Origin: Candidatus Brachythrix odensensis
GTDB taxonomy: Bacteria > Chloroflexota > Anaerolineae > J036 > Brachytrichaceae
Direction of reading: 5' to 3'
DNA: 64,000 bases
NCBI GenBank assembly: GCA_016714465.1
Contig: JADKDT010000028.1
Location: 1 to 64,000, forward strand
The notes under the pieces are model-generated. The model searched no databases and was not told where the DNA came from. It worked only from the letters and a program-made list of their open reading frames with translations. Each line of letters starts with the position of its first letter. The first letter of the stretch is position 1. Below, one piece after another: positions 36,651-44,747 of the stretch. A program made the position numbers and the translations under genes.

Positions 36651-37540
36651 GGACGTTTGTTCTGAGCGGGGGTGGAAATCGCGGGCCGCTCGAGGTCGGC
36701 GCGCTGCGGGCACTGCTCGAACGCGGGATACAGCCCGAGATGATCGTCGGGTCTTCGGCCGGAGCGCTGAATGGGGCGATGCTGGCGTCAAATCCAACGC
36801 TTGAAATGACCCACCAGATGCAGCAACTCTGGGTGCGGGCGGGTGAACGGAAGTTGATCTCGGCCAGCCCCGGCCGGTCACTACTGCAGCTTGTGCGCGG
36901 CGCAAGCTACATTTCGGACAATTCGGCTTTGAAGCGTTGGATTGTGCGTCGCGCGCTTCCGGCCAGCCGGCAGAATTTTGGCGATCTGGCGGTCAAACTG
37001 TATGTCACCATCGCCCATTTGCGCACCCACACGCTGTATGTCTATGGCGACGATCCAAGCTCCAACATCGCCGACGCGGTCATCACCAGCGCAGCGGTGC
37101 CGGGGTTCTTCCCGCCCACATTGCGCAAGGGCGAGGTTTTTGTAGACGGCGGCGCGGTGTCAAATCTGCCTGTTCGATTGGCGGTATCGCGGGGAGCCAC
37201 CGAGATCTGGGCCATCGACCTGGCCTTCTCGCACGACCATCCGCGCAGCTTCGACCGCCTGCTCAACATTGTCGATGCCGCGGTCAAACCCGTGCTCTAC
37301 GGCGAGGCGCTCCGCGAACTGAAGAGCGTTGTGCGAATGCCCGGGATTGTCGTCCATCACATCCCGATTTACGTGCTGGGCGATTTCTCGCGGGTCAACG
37401 AGATGGTCGAGGCGGGCGCCCGCGAAGTCGGCAAGTATCTCGACGCGCCGGCGCCCAACCAGATCCGGTACCCAAAGGAATGGCGCGCAGCAGACTTGCC
37501 GGAAGGGCCGCCCGGCAGCCGCCCGTTTCTTCCTGAATAG
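36647..37540 (+). CDS. Patatin-like phospholipase
   Basis: 297 residues, Ser-Asp dyad lipid acyl hydrolase. Oxyanion loop FVLSGGGNRGPLEVG, nucleophile Ser37 in VGSSAGALNG, catalytic Asp167 in VFVDGGAVSNLP. Resembles the YchK/RssA group of bacterial patatins. Start at 36647 within the stop of the FtsH-like gene, so the two are probably translated together, suggesting membrane lipid or protein quality control. No signal peptide. Confidence 0.92.
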   Translation: MRTFVLSGGGNRGPLEVGALRALLERGIQPEMIVGSSAGALNGAMLASNPTLEMTHQMQQLWVRAGERKLISASPGRSLLQLVRGASYISDNSALKRWIVRRALPASRQNFGDLAVKLYVTIAHLRTHTLYVYGDDPSSNIADAVITSAAVPGFFPPTLRKGEVFVDGGAVSNLPVRLAVSRGATEIWAIDLAFSHDHPRSFDRLLNIVDAAVKPVLYGEALRELKSVVRMPGIVVHHIPIYVLGDFSRVNEMVEAGAREVGKYLDAPAPNQIRYPKEWRAADLPEGPPGSRPFLPE

Positions 37541-37550
37541 GCGAAACCCG

Positions 37551-37588
37551 ACGAGAACACCCCCGCGCGTTGCGGGGGGTGTTCTCGT
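37551..37588. terminator. Hairpin between convergent genes
   Basis: ACGAGAACACCCCCGC (37551-37566) with its complement 37572-37588, one-base bulge, loop GCGTT. It follows the patatin gene by 11 nt and precedes the convergent small-gene stop by 10 nt. Confidence 0.8.
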
Positions 37589-37597
37589 CAGGAATTT

Positions 37598-37846
37598 TCA
37601 GCGAAGCACGAAAGAAAGGACCGCCATCCCGGCCAGAAGGATCACGGCGATGATGCCAGTCTTCTTGAGGTCGCCGATCACCTCGTGATATTCGTCCTGC
37701 CAGTTCTTAGAAATGACCTGAGCGACCGGCGCGCGCTGGACGGGGGCAGTAACCGCCGTGGCTGGAGCCGAGCCCGCCCCGCCGACTGAACCGTAGGCGG
37801 ATGTGGGCAGATTCGGGGTGCGATAGCGGCGGGGCTTCTTGCTCAT
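37598..37846 (-). CDS. Small single-span membrane protein, hypothetical
   Basis: Not recognised. 82 residues: a basic N-terminus (MSKKPRRYRTPNLP), a low-complexity Ala/Pro/Val stretch, a short helix (NWQDEYHEVIGDLKKTG) and one C-terminal span (IIAVILLAGMAVLSFVL). The layout resembles small tail-anchored assembly factors. Independent unit flanked by a shared terminator and a truncated palindrome. Confidence 0.65.
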   Translation of the reverse strand: MSKKPRRYRTPNLPTSAYGSVGGAGSAPATAVTAPVQRAPVAQVISKNWQDEYHEVIGDLKKTGIIAVILLAGMAVLSFVLR

Positions 37847-37889
37847 AAGGTGGTGATTTTACCTTAGCGCCACCAACAAACTAACCTCC

Positions 37890-37922
37890 GAGCCGATATC
37901 CCCCGGCCCGGCGTACGCCGGG
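37890..37922. repeat. Truncated palindrome, GATATC type
   Basis: Left outer arm GAGCCGATATCCCCC is present and the core CCCGGCGTACGCCGGG (37907-37922) is intact, but the right outer arm is missing. The methyltransferase stop codon begins exactly there (37923). Confidence 0.65.
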
Positions 37923-38720
37923 CTACTTCGCGCCAACCGCAAAGACCTCGCGCTCAAAGAACCAGGCGAAAGGAACCCAATTGAAGGCGATATGCCGCAG
38001 GGCGGCCATCAGCCCGCCTTCGCTGCGGTGCTGCGGCGGCGTGTCGAGCCAAACTCTGATCCCGTGAAATTGGGCGCGCTTGAGAAAGGCCCGCATGCGC
38101 AGAATATCCTGCTCGTTGACGTGCACCTCGGTATTGATTGCCACATTGAGCGCGCGCGGGTTCGCCGGATACTTTGCGCCCTGCCCCATCAACCGCCGCA
38201 ACTGGCGCACGATCGGATAGGCATAGGCGTCGTACCAGCGGTTCGGCGCGGTATGGATGATGATCTGCCCGCCGGGTTTAAGGATGCGCCGGACCTCGGT
38301 CAGACAGGTGTCCAGTTCCCAAGGGTGAAGGTGCTCGACAACGTCGAACATCAGCACCCGGTCGAACGTGTCGCTCACAAATGGAAGCATTTTTGCGTCG
38401 CTGCGCGCGACACCGGACTTTCCAGACTCATGCGCCATGACCCGCCGAGTCATCCGCACCGCAACCTGGGCGTAGTCAATCCCAAAGCTCTCGGCCCCCA
38501 GCCTGGACACATGCCGAACAATCTCGCCCCGGCCACAGCCCAGATCGAGGACGCGCATCCCTGGCTGGACGGTGGCGAATTGGAAAGCCTGGCTCAGCCG
38601 CCGTGACAGGTGCTCGCCTTCTGACTGGGTGAATTCCTCGAAGCCCTCGCACGCGGTCAGGAAATACTCCTCCGTATACAGATCTTGCGGCAGCGGCTTC
38701 GGACGTGGGTCGTTGCTCAT
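37923..38720 (-). CDS. Class I SAM-dependent methyltransferase
   Basis: 265 residues. Motif I VLDLGCGRGEIVRHVSRLG, then FGIDYAQVAVRMTR, DAKMLPFVSDTFDRVLMFDV, VEHLHPWEL and LKPGGQIIIHTAPN, a UbiE/Methyltransf_11 type fold. The C-terminus (about 200-265) is extended and aromatic (FNWVPFAWFFEREVF), possibly touching the membrane. Start at 38720 (MSNDPRPKPL), with TATACT 11 nt upstream. The longer open frame would run into the 38801 palindrome. Substrate unknown. Confidence 0.85.
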   Translation of the reverse strand: MSNDPRPKPLPQDLYTEEYFLTACEGFEEFTQSEGEHLSRRLSQAFQFATVQPGMRVLDLGCGRGEIVRHVSRLGAESFGIDYAQVAVRMTRRVMAHESGKSGVARSDAKMLPFVSDTFDRVLMFDVVEHLHPWELDTCLTEVRRILKPGGQIIIHTAPNRWYDAYAYPIVRQLRRLMGQGAKYPANPRALNVAINTEVHVNEQDILRMRAFLKRAQFHGIRVWLDTPPQHRSEGGLMAALRHIAFNWVPFAWFFEREVFAVGAK

Positions 38721-38800
38721 CCGGGTGCGGGAGTATATCGTATCGCGCGGCCTGGAACCACTAACGAGACCGATCTCAGAATGCAAGCAATCCCAGATGT

Positions 38801-38857
38801 CCGCTGGCGAGATCAGCATCCACGCGCTTCGCGCGTGGATGCTGATCTCGCCAGCGG
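38801..38857. repeat. Perfect long inverted repeat in divergent region
   Basis: 27-bp arms without mismatch (38801-38827 and 38831-38857), 3-nt loop TTC; the arm starts CCGCTGGCGAGATCAGCATC. Sits between two divergent genes (38720 minus, 38894 plus), 36 nt before the GNAT start, so it cannot be a terminator for them. Confidence 0.9.
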
Positions 38858-38893
38858 TCGTTTAGGTAACTTATCGATTACCATCCAGCCGGA

Positions 38894-39802
38894 ATGGAGA
38901 ACATCAGCGGCATCCAGATTGTGCCCGGGCGCGCAAGCGAGTTGTTGCGCGCATTGCGAGATGTGAATGATTCGGATATAGGCGCGCTCGATCCGTCGCT
39001 CGGGGCATGGGCGCGCCGGCCGTTTGGGAGAGAGACCCTCGCCGCGATCTTGTTACAAGTGTCGGGGTCGGCCTGGATCAGCCTGCTCAACATCGAACCG
39101 GCTGGTTTCATCGCGATCGAGCGGCGCGCCACCAGCGCCCGCGTGCGCGCCTTGACAGTCGCCCCCGACTTGCGGCGGCGCGGCTGCGCGCGCGCCCTGC
39201 TCGCCCAAACGGTGACCAGGGCCGCCGATCAAAAATTGGGCTGGGTGTGGATGGACATCCCCGCAGGCAATACACCCGCCATTCAGTGCGCGCTGTCATC
39301 CGGCTTCCGGCGGCTATTGCCGCAATACCTCCGCCGGGTCGCGGCGGGACTTGTCCTTGGAAGCGCCCATCGCGTTCTTTTGTCGCCGCTGCGTGGAAAG
39401 AACGCTGCCACGGCCATTTACGAGGCCGCCGCGGTCGAAGGTGACGCCGGCGACGCATGGGCGGCCGGATACGCGCGCATGGAGCATCCCGGTCTGCCGA
39501 ATCCGAACGCGGGCAGCACATTCATGGCCGAGGTGAAGGGGCGCAGCGCGGGATGCGTTCATCTTCAGGTCGTCGGCGACGAGGCGCGCGTCTGGCTGTG
39601 GTTGGCGCCCGAAGTCTGGGCTGACGATCTGGAATTTGCCATATTGCGCGCGACCCTCAACACCCTGCAGCGCGCGCCGGCGGTGATCGAGGTCCGGTTA
39701 GGCAGCGGCGACCATCTTCGCGCCGCCGCCCAACGCTACAAAGCCGCCAATTTCGAACTCGCACGTGAACCCATCGCACGATTTGTCAGGGCTACCGGCT
39801 GA
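38894..39802 (+). CDS. GNAT family N-acetyltransferase
   Basis: 302 residues. Acetyl-CoA-binding motif A in RVRALTVAPDLRRRGCARALLAQTV (residues about 82-106), followed by WVWMDIPAGNTPAIQCALSSGFRR. The C-terminal half (VHLQVVGDEARVWLWLAPEVW) looks like a second, degenerate GNAT fold, so this may be a tandem-domain enzyme. No operon partner. Substrate unknown. Confidence 0.82.
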   Translation: MENISGIQIVPGRASELLRALRDVNDSDIGALDPSLGAWARRPFGRETLAAILLQVSGSAWISLLNIEPAGFIAIERRATSARVRALTVAPDLRRRGCARALLAQTVTRAADQKLGWVWMDIPAGNTPAIQCALSSGFRRLLPQYLRRVAAGLVLGSAHRVLLSPLRGKNAATAIYEAAAVEGDAGDAWAAGYARMEHPGLPNPNAGSTFMAEVKGRSAGCVHLQVVGDEARVWLWLAPEVWADDLEFAILRATLNTLQRAPAVIEVRLGSGDHLRAAAQRYKAANFELAREPIARFVRATG

Positions 39803-39815
39803 GGCCGCTGGCCGA

Positions 39816-39857
39816 AAAAAGCGATATCCACCGCCGCGGCGGTGGATATCGCTTTTT
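39816..39857. terminator. Bidirectional terminator between convergent genes, GATATC type
   Basis: Perfect 42-bp palindrome without loop: AAAAAGCGATATCCACCGCC then its complement ending GCTTTTT. A/T tails on both sides make it a good intrinsic terminator for the GNAT gene and for clpC. Confidence 0.9.
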
Positions 39858-39872
39858 GAAAGAACGCTGCCC

Positions 39873-42455
39873 TTAGCTTGCAACAGGCTCAAGCGCGGGC
39901 GCTTCAGGCTCGCCGCCATCGGACGGGGCGCTGAGCACGGGCGCGTCCGCCGGCGGCGCCACCTCGCCTTCAGCCATCCGCCGAATGTCGAGCTTGCCGT
40001 CCTTGGCGTCGATCAGCACCCGCGATCCTTCCGGGAAGCGGCCGGAGAGAATGCCGTCGGACAACGCATCTTCAACCTGATTCTGGATCAGCCGGCGCAG
40101 CGGCCGCGCGCCGAACTCGGCGTCATAGCCCTTGTCGCCGAGATAACTGGTCGCGGCCTCGGTGACTTCGATCGTGACGAGGTTCTCGGCGAGCTTCTTG
40201 CCGACTTTGTTCAATTCAAGGGTCACAATCTGGCGGATCTCTTCCTTGGTCAGCGGGCGGAAGAAGATAGTCGCGTCCAGCCGGTTCAAGAACTCGGGGC
40301 GGAACATCCGCTTGAGCTGCCCGTTGACGCGCTCTTTGATCTCCTCGAACTGCTGCTCTGCCTGCTTGACCTCGTCGCGTTTGACGGCAAAGCCGAGCTT
40401 GCTCTCGCGCTTGATCATCTCCGAGCCCACGTTGCTGGTCAGGATGATGCAGGTGTTGCGGAAGTTGACCTTGCGCCCGCGCGCGTCGCTCAGGCGGCCC
40501 TCTTCCATGATCTGCAACAGCATGTTGAAGACTTCAGGGTGGGCCTTTTCGATTTCGTCAAAGACAACGATGGTATACGGCCGGCGCCGGATCGTCTCGG
40601 TCAGTTGGCCGGCGTCCTCGTACCCGACATAGCCCGGAGGCGCGCCAACGAGCCGGCTGACGGTGTGACGCTCCATGAACTCGCTCATGTCAAGGGTCAG
40701 CAGCGCGTCTTCGCTCCCGAACATGAACTCGGCCAGAGCCTTGGTGAGCTCGGTCTTGCCCACCCCCGTCGGCCCAAGAAACATGAACGAGCCCATCGGC
40801 CGCTTCGGATCCTTGAGGCCAACCCGCGAGCGCCGGACCGCCTTTGAGATGGTCTCGATGGCCTCGTTTTGCCCGACGATGCGCTCATGCAGGGCCGACT
40901 CGAGCTGGAGCAGCCGATCCGTCTCGCTTCCGGCGATGCGCTTCAGCGGAATGCCCGTCCACATGGCCACCACTTCGGCAATGTCATCCGGGATGACGAT
41001 CGGTCCATCGACCTTGGGGTCGAAGTCAGCCCGGAGTTTGTCGATGGTCTCCTGAGCGAGACGCTCGATTTCGCGCTGCGCGGCGACCTCTTCCAGATTG
41101 TTCTCCGCCGCGGCGGCCTCGCGGGCCTTCTGGGCTTCGCGCATCTCGCGGAAGGACTTCTGCAGGTTGAGCGATTGCGGGCTCTTGTACATCCGAACGC
41201 GGGCCGAAGTCTCGTCGATCAGATCGATCGCCTTGTCCGGCAGAAAGCGGTCGGAGACATAGCGTGAGGCAAATCCCACTGCGGCGCGAATCGCCTCGTC
41301 CGAGATGCGCAGCTTGTGATGCGCCTCATAGGCGGGGCGAATCCCAAACAGGATGTCGATCGCCTGCTCAGGGGTCGGCTCTTCGACGTAGATGGGCTGA
41401 AAGCGGCGCTCGAGGGCGGCGTCACTCTCGATGTGCTTGCGATACTCGTTGAGGGTGGTCGCGCCGATGCACTGCAATTCGCCCCGCGCGAGCGCGGGCT
41501 TGAGGATGTTGGCGGCGTCAACACTGCTGCCGGCCGCGCCCGCGCCCACAAGCATGTGGACTTCATCGATGAAGAGGATGGTGTCGCTCGACTTGACCTC
41601 GTCGATGACTTTCTTGAGGCGCTCTTCAAACTGGCCGCGATACATGGTCCCGGCGACGAGCGATCCAACGTCGAGTTGCATCACCCGCTTGTTCAGCAGC
41701 AGCTCGGGCGTCTGGCCGTCGACGATGCGCTGGGCGAGACCTTCGACGATGGCGGTTTTGCCGACACCCGGCTCGCCGATGAGGGCCGGGTTGTTCTTGG
41801 TCCGGCGCGACAGGATCTGGATGACCCGCTCGATTTCCGTGACGCGGCCGACAACAGGCGTCAGCTTGCCCTGGGATGCCAGGGCCGTCAGATCGGTCGC
41901 GAGGCTGTCCAGCGCCGGCGTCTTGGGGCGATCCTTGCGGGCTGCGCCACTCGACGGCTTGTCGGGCGTGGCGGCCGCGGCAGGTTTGGCCGCGCCCTCC
42001 TGGCCTTCGGGCTGCTCCTGCTGAATCGCGCGCAGCGTTTCGCGCCGAATGCGGTCAGCAGTGATGGTCAGTTGCTTGAGGACGTCGATAGCCACCCCAT
42101 CGCCCTGCCGAATGAGGCCGAGCAGAATGTGTTCTGTCCCGATAAAGCTGTGGTTCAGTTTGCGCGCCTCATCGACCGCAAACTCGAGGACCTGTTTGGT
42201 GCGGGGCGTGAGCTCGAGCTTGCCTCCGGCGCGGCGGCCGGCGCCCGTCATCCGCTCGACCATTTCGGATACGCGCTCGGGGCGCGCCCCGAGTTCTCGC
42301 AGCACGCGCCCGGCGATGCCGCTTTCTTCCTTGATCAGGCCGAGCAAGAGATGCTCGGTGCCGATGTAATTGTGCTGCAGGCGCTCGGCCTCTTCCTGGG
42401 CGATTGTGAGCACCTTTCGGGCCCGTTGTGTAAAGCGTTCTAGTTTGTTTGCCAC
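39873..42455 (-). CDS. clpC: ATP-dependent Clp protease ATP-binding subunit ClpC
   Basis: Hsp100 unfoldase that feeds ClpP. 860 residues. Double Clp-N domain (FTQRARKVLTIAQEEAERLQ, NYIGTEHLLLGLIKEESG; second copy NHSFIGTEHILLGLIRQGDG). Linker about 150-190. AAA-1 Walker A GEPGVGKTAIVEGLA. Middle coiled-coil (EMREAQKAREAAAAENNLEE). AAA-2 Walker A GPTGVGKTELTKALAEFM, then YDAEFGARPLRRLIQ. A Pro/Ala-rich tail follows. GTG start at 42455 chosen since AAGAGG lies about 6 nt upstream and the protein then begins with the family's ANKLERFTQRAR. No ctsR or mcsAB neighbours. Confidence 0.96.
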   Translation of the reverse strand: MANKLERFTQRARKVLTIAQEEAERLQHNYIGTEHLLLGLIKEESGIAGRVLRELGARPERVSEMVERMTGAGRRAGGKLELTPRTKQVLEFAVDEARKLNHSFIGTEHILLGLIRQGDGVAIDVLKQLTITADRIRRETLRAIQQEQPEGQEGAAKPAAAATPDKPSSGAARKDRPKTPALDSLATDLTALASQGKLTPVVGRVTEIERVIQILSRRTKNNPALIGEPGVGKTAIVEGLAQRIVDGQTPELLLNKRVMQLDVGSLVAGTMYRGQFEERLKKVIDEVKSSDTILFIDEVHMLVGAGAAGSSVDAANILKPALARGELQCIGATTLNEYRKHIESDAALERRFQPIYVEEPTPEQAIDILFGIRPAYEAHHKLRISDEAIRAAVGFASRYVSDRFLPDKAIDLIDETSARVRMYKSPQSLNLQKSFREMREAQKAREAAAAENNLEEVAAQREIERLAQETIDKLRADFDPKVDGPIVIPDDIAEVVAMWTGIPLKRIAGSETDRLLQLESALHERIVGQNEAIETISKAVRRSRVGLKDPKRPMGSFMFLGPTGVGKTELTKALAEFMFGSEDALLTLDMSEFMERHTVSRLVGAPPGYVGYEDAGQLTETIRRRPYTIVVFDEIEKAHPEVFNMLLQIMEEGRLSDARGRKVNFRNTCIILTSNVGSEMIKRESKLGFAVKRDEVKQAEQQFEEIKERVNGQLKRMFRPEFLNRLDATIFFRPLTKEEIRQIVTLELNKVGKKLAENLVTIEVTEAATSYLGDKGYDAEFGARPLRRLIQNQVEDALSDGILSGRFPEGSRVLIDAKDGKLDIRRMAEGEVAPPADAPVLSAPSDGGEPEAPALEPVAS

Positions 42456-42546
42456 ACAAAACCTCTTGAATGGAGCCGAACTACCGGGCCCAAACATCGC
42501 AACTCTACCCCGGGGCCGTTAGCATCCCCTTAGAACTTCAGCTTGT

Positions 42547-42597
42547 GTTTTTCGAGAGCGATATCCCGGCTGCGCCGGGATATCGCTCTCGAAAAAC
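42547..42597. repeat. Perfect long inverted repeat, GATATC type
   Basis: 24-bp arms (42547-42570 and 42574-42597) GTTTTTCGAGAGCGATATCC..., loop TGC. It lies in the clpC upstream region, downstream of rpsA (both minus), 35 nt beyond the rpsA terminator hairpin. Confidence 0.9.
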
Positions 42598-42626
42598 CTT
42601 ACTGAAGCGCGATGTGGAAAAACAAC

Positions 42627-42662
42627 GCCGCCCCATCCGCGCTCTCCGGCGGATGGGGCGGC
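42627..42662 (-). terminator. Intrinsic terminator of rpsA
   Basis: Perfect 14-bp stem (42627-42640 with 42649-42662; GCCGCCCCATCCGC and complement). On the minus strand it is followed by GTTGTTTTTCC, 30 nt after the rpsA stop codon. Confidence 0.85.
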
Positions 42663-42691
42663 GCAAGACGACGCGCTTGATCGGTCGCCAG

Positions 42692-43882
42692 CTACTCGCC
42701 CTGGTAGTCCGTATCCGCGTACTCGGCGTAGCTCACACGCTTGAGGCTGAGGGCAAGCCGCTTCTGCTCGGGCTCCACACGGAGCACGCGCAGGGTGACG
42801 GTCTGGCCTTCCTTGACCACTTCGCGCGGATTTGAGATTTGCCGGTCGCTCAGCTCGGACAGCGGGATGAGGCCTTCGATGGCCGGATCATCCTTCAGCC
42901 GGGCGAATGCGCCATGCTTCGGGTGGGTCTTGATGATCTCACCCTCCACGAGCTGGCCGGCCTTGAAGCGCTTGCCGATGTCGGCCCACGGGTCGCCCAT
43001 CAACGCCTTAAGGCTCAGACCAATCCGGCCCCCATCGCGATCGAGAGAGATGACCTTGACCTTGACGGACTGGCCCTCTTTCAGAATCTCGCTGGGATGC
43101 TTGATCCGCTGATGCGACATCTCGGATAGATGGATCATTCCATCCGCGCCACCCAGGTCAACGAAGGCGCCAAATTCCTTGACGCTCGTGATGTTTCCCT
43201 CGACGATGGAGCCGATCTCAATCGAGCCCAGCAGGCGCGTCTTCTGCGCCTCGCGGGCTTCCTTGGAAGCGGCCCGCTCGCTCAGGATGAGGCGGTTGCG
43301 CTCGCGATCGATCTCGATCACCTTGACCAGGGTCTTCTGACCGACAAGCTTCTGGTAGCGCTGCTCCGGCGGCTGGCTCTCATCGCCCAGCATGCGCTGA
43401 TGCTGCATGCTGAGCTGGGAAGCGGGCACAAACCCGCGCAGCCGGCCGACCTTGACAATGACACCGCCCTTGTTGAAGCCGGCAATCATGCTTTCATGCG
43501 CTTCCTGCTTCTTGTGCAGTTCTTCGGCAAAGGTCCAGTCGCGTTCAGCGACCGCTCTGGCGATTGACAACACAACGTTGCCGTTGCGGTCTTCAGGTGC
43601 AATGACGTAGGCGTATACCTCTTCGCCAATCGCCATCGCTTTGCGCACGTCCTTGGGAATGGCTTCAATTTCCTTTCCCGAGACAATGCCTTCAGACTTA
43701 GCGCCGAGATCAACAAGGATCTCCCGATCGCTAAGCGCCGTGATACGACCCGAAACCAATTGGTTCTTCTTGGGCGGATCGTATCGATCGCCACTTGCCA
43801 AAAGCTCTCCCAGAGACTTGGCAAATTCGTCTTCCCCCCCACTGTTGCTGGGGCTGGTCGAGGGGACCTCTGTGTTCTCCAT
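42692..43882 (-). CDS. rpsA: 30S ribosomal protein S1 (four S1 domains)
   Basis: 396 residues with four S1 RNA-binding domains at about 40-105, 125-195, 210-280 and 295-365, e.g. GSIVEGNITSVKEFGAFVDL and GQLVEGEIIKTHPKHGAFAR. The first two are more divergent, as usual for S1. Four domains match Gram-positive-type S1 rather than the six of E. coli. ATG at 43882 with AAGGAA upstream and TATAAT (minus strand, about 43921-43926) giving a leader of roughly 30-35 nt, one of the few leadered transcripts here. S1 helps initiation on leadered mRNAs. Divergent from xpt. Confidence 0.94.
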   Translation of the reverse strand: MENTEVPSTSPSNSGGEDEFAKSLGELLASGDRYDPPKKNQLVSGRITALSDREILVDLGAKSEGIVSGKEIEAIPKDVRKAMAIGEEVYAYVIAPEDRNGNVVLSIARAVAERDWTFAEELHKKQEAHESMIAGFNKGGVIVKVGRLRGFVPASQLSMQHQRMLGDESQPPEQRYQKLVGQKTLVKVIEIDRERNRLILSERAASKEAREAQKTRLLGSIEIGSIVEGNITSVKEFGAFVDLGGADGMIHLSEMSHQRIKHPSEILKEGQSVKVKVISLDRDGGRIGLSLKALMGDPWADIGKRFKAGQLVEGEIIKTHPKHGAFARLKDDPAIEGLIPLSELSDRQISNPREVVKEGQTVTLRVLRVEPEQKRLALSLKRVSYAEYADTDYQGE

Positions 43883-43980
43883 ACCTATTGCTGCTGTTCC
43901 TTCGGCGTGAATTTCGAGAGATTATAGCAGTCAACCGCGGGGCGGACCGGAAACGGACGAAACAGGCGGCGCCGCCCGGG

Positions 43981-44070
43981 AAGTCAGCCCCAATTTGGGG
44001 ACGAGATCGCAATCCCGGCGCTTCTCGAGGGGATTGTGATCTCGCCGGCTGTTTTTGGGATGGCTTCTAT
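43981..44070. repeat. CTAGAAG-type palindromic element, copy 3
   Basis: AAGTCAGCCCCAA (left, 43981) and TTTTTGGGATGGCTTCTA (right end) are near complements; inner arms GACGAGATCGCAATCCC and GGGGATTGTGATCTCGCC match the other two copies. The right terminus runs into the xpt -10 box: CTTCTATAAT replaces CTTCTAG. Fills the rpsA-xpt divergent gap. Confidence 0.75.
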
Positions 44071-44073
44071 AAT
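44068..44073 (+). promoter_or_regulatory. -10 box of xpt (leaderless)
   Basis: TATAAT ending 7 nt before the xpt ATG. Overlaps the end of the 43981 palindromic element. Confidence 0.65.
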
Positions 44074-44080
44074 CCGGCGC

Positions 44081-44647
44081 ATGGAAGCGCTTAAGGAACG
44101 GATCCGCAAAGACGGCTCGGTGCTCGGCGGGGGAATTCTCAAGGTCGATTCATTTATCAATCATCAGGTCGATCCCGGGCTCATGATGGAATGCGGCCGG
44201 GCGTTTGCAAAAGCCTTTGCCGATACGGGCGCGACCAAGATTCTCACGGTTGAGATCAGCGGCATTGCGCCAGCCCTGACAACCGCCCTCGTAATGAACC
44301 TGCCTCTGGTCTATGCGCGCAAGACCAAGCCGATCACGATGCCTGACCTCGTGCTGCTGACGACGGCGCCGTCGCATACGAAGGGGCGGATGGTCGACAT
44401 CATGGCCTCGCCCGAGTATTTGGGCCACAGCGAGCGGGTGCTCATCATTGATGACTTCCTGGCCAGCGGCCAGACGATTCAGGCGCTGGTGCGCATCATT
44501 CAGGGCGCGGGCGCCACTGTCGCGGGTGTGGGCGCCCTGATCGAAAAGAACTTCGAAGGCGGCCGCGCGCTGCTCAAGGATCTCAATGTGCCCATCGTCT
44601 CACTCGCCGTCATCGCGAGCCTCGACAACGGCATAACGTTCGCATAA
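44081..44647 (+). CDS. xpt: Xanthine phosphoribosyltransferase
   Basis: Salvage of xanthine to XMP with PRPP. 188 residues beginning MEALKERIRKDGSVLGGGIL, the typical Xpt start, with LKVDSFINHQVDP, and the PRPP loop VLIIDDFLASGQTIQAL. Upstream in-frame ATGs lie in the palindromic element and are rejected. Predicted leaderless from TATAAT at 44068. No purine riboswitch was seen in the short upstream region. Confidence 0.95.
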   Translation: MEALKERIRKDGSVLGGGILKVDSFINHQVDPGLMMECGRAFAKAFADTGATKILTVEISGIAPALTTALVMNLPLVYARKTKPITMPDLVLLTTAPSHTKGRMVDIMASPEYLGHSERVLIIDDFLASGQTIQALVRIIQGAGATVAGVGALIEKNFEGGRALLKDLNVPIVSLAVIASLDNGITFA

Positions 44648-44668
44648 AGGCCGTTATGCAGGAATCGC

Positions 44669-44722
44669 CAGAAACGATCTCTCCCGTCCCGGCGAATGCC
44701 GGGACGGGAGAGATCGTTTCTG
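44669..44722. repeat. Perfect long inverted repeat
   Basis: 25-bp arms (44669-44693 and 44698-44722), CAGAAACGATCTCTCCCGTC..., loop GAAT. It sits 22 nt after the xpt stop and 26 nt before the GT2 start, same strand; may end the xpt transcript. Its outer arm GAAACGAT recurs at 33064 and 51614. Confidence 0.9.
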
Positions 44723-44747
44723 AATTCGGTTGGGCAGGAGTTGAAGC

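Noticed and set aside
41316..42443. 375-codon frame antisense to clpC
   Set aside because: clpC is unambiguous and full length; the antisense product has no motif.
42456..42497. ClpC start at 42497
   Set aside because: The ClpC family begins at ANKLERFTQRA; AAGAGG lies directly before the GTG at 42455.
44036..44080. Longer Xpt start
   Set aside because: The extension lies in a palindromic repeat and the -10 box; Xpt proteins start at MEALKERI.
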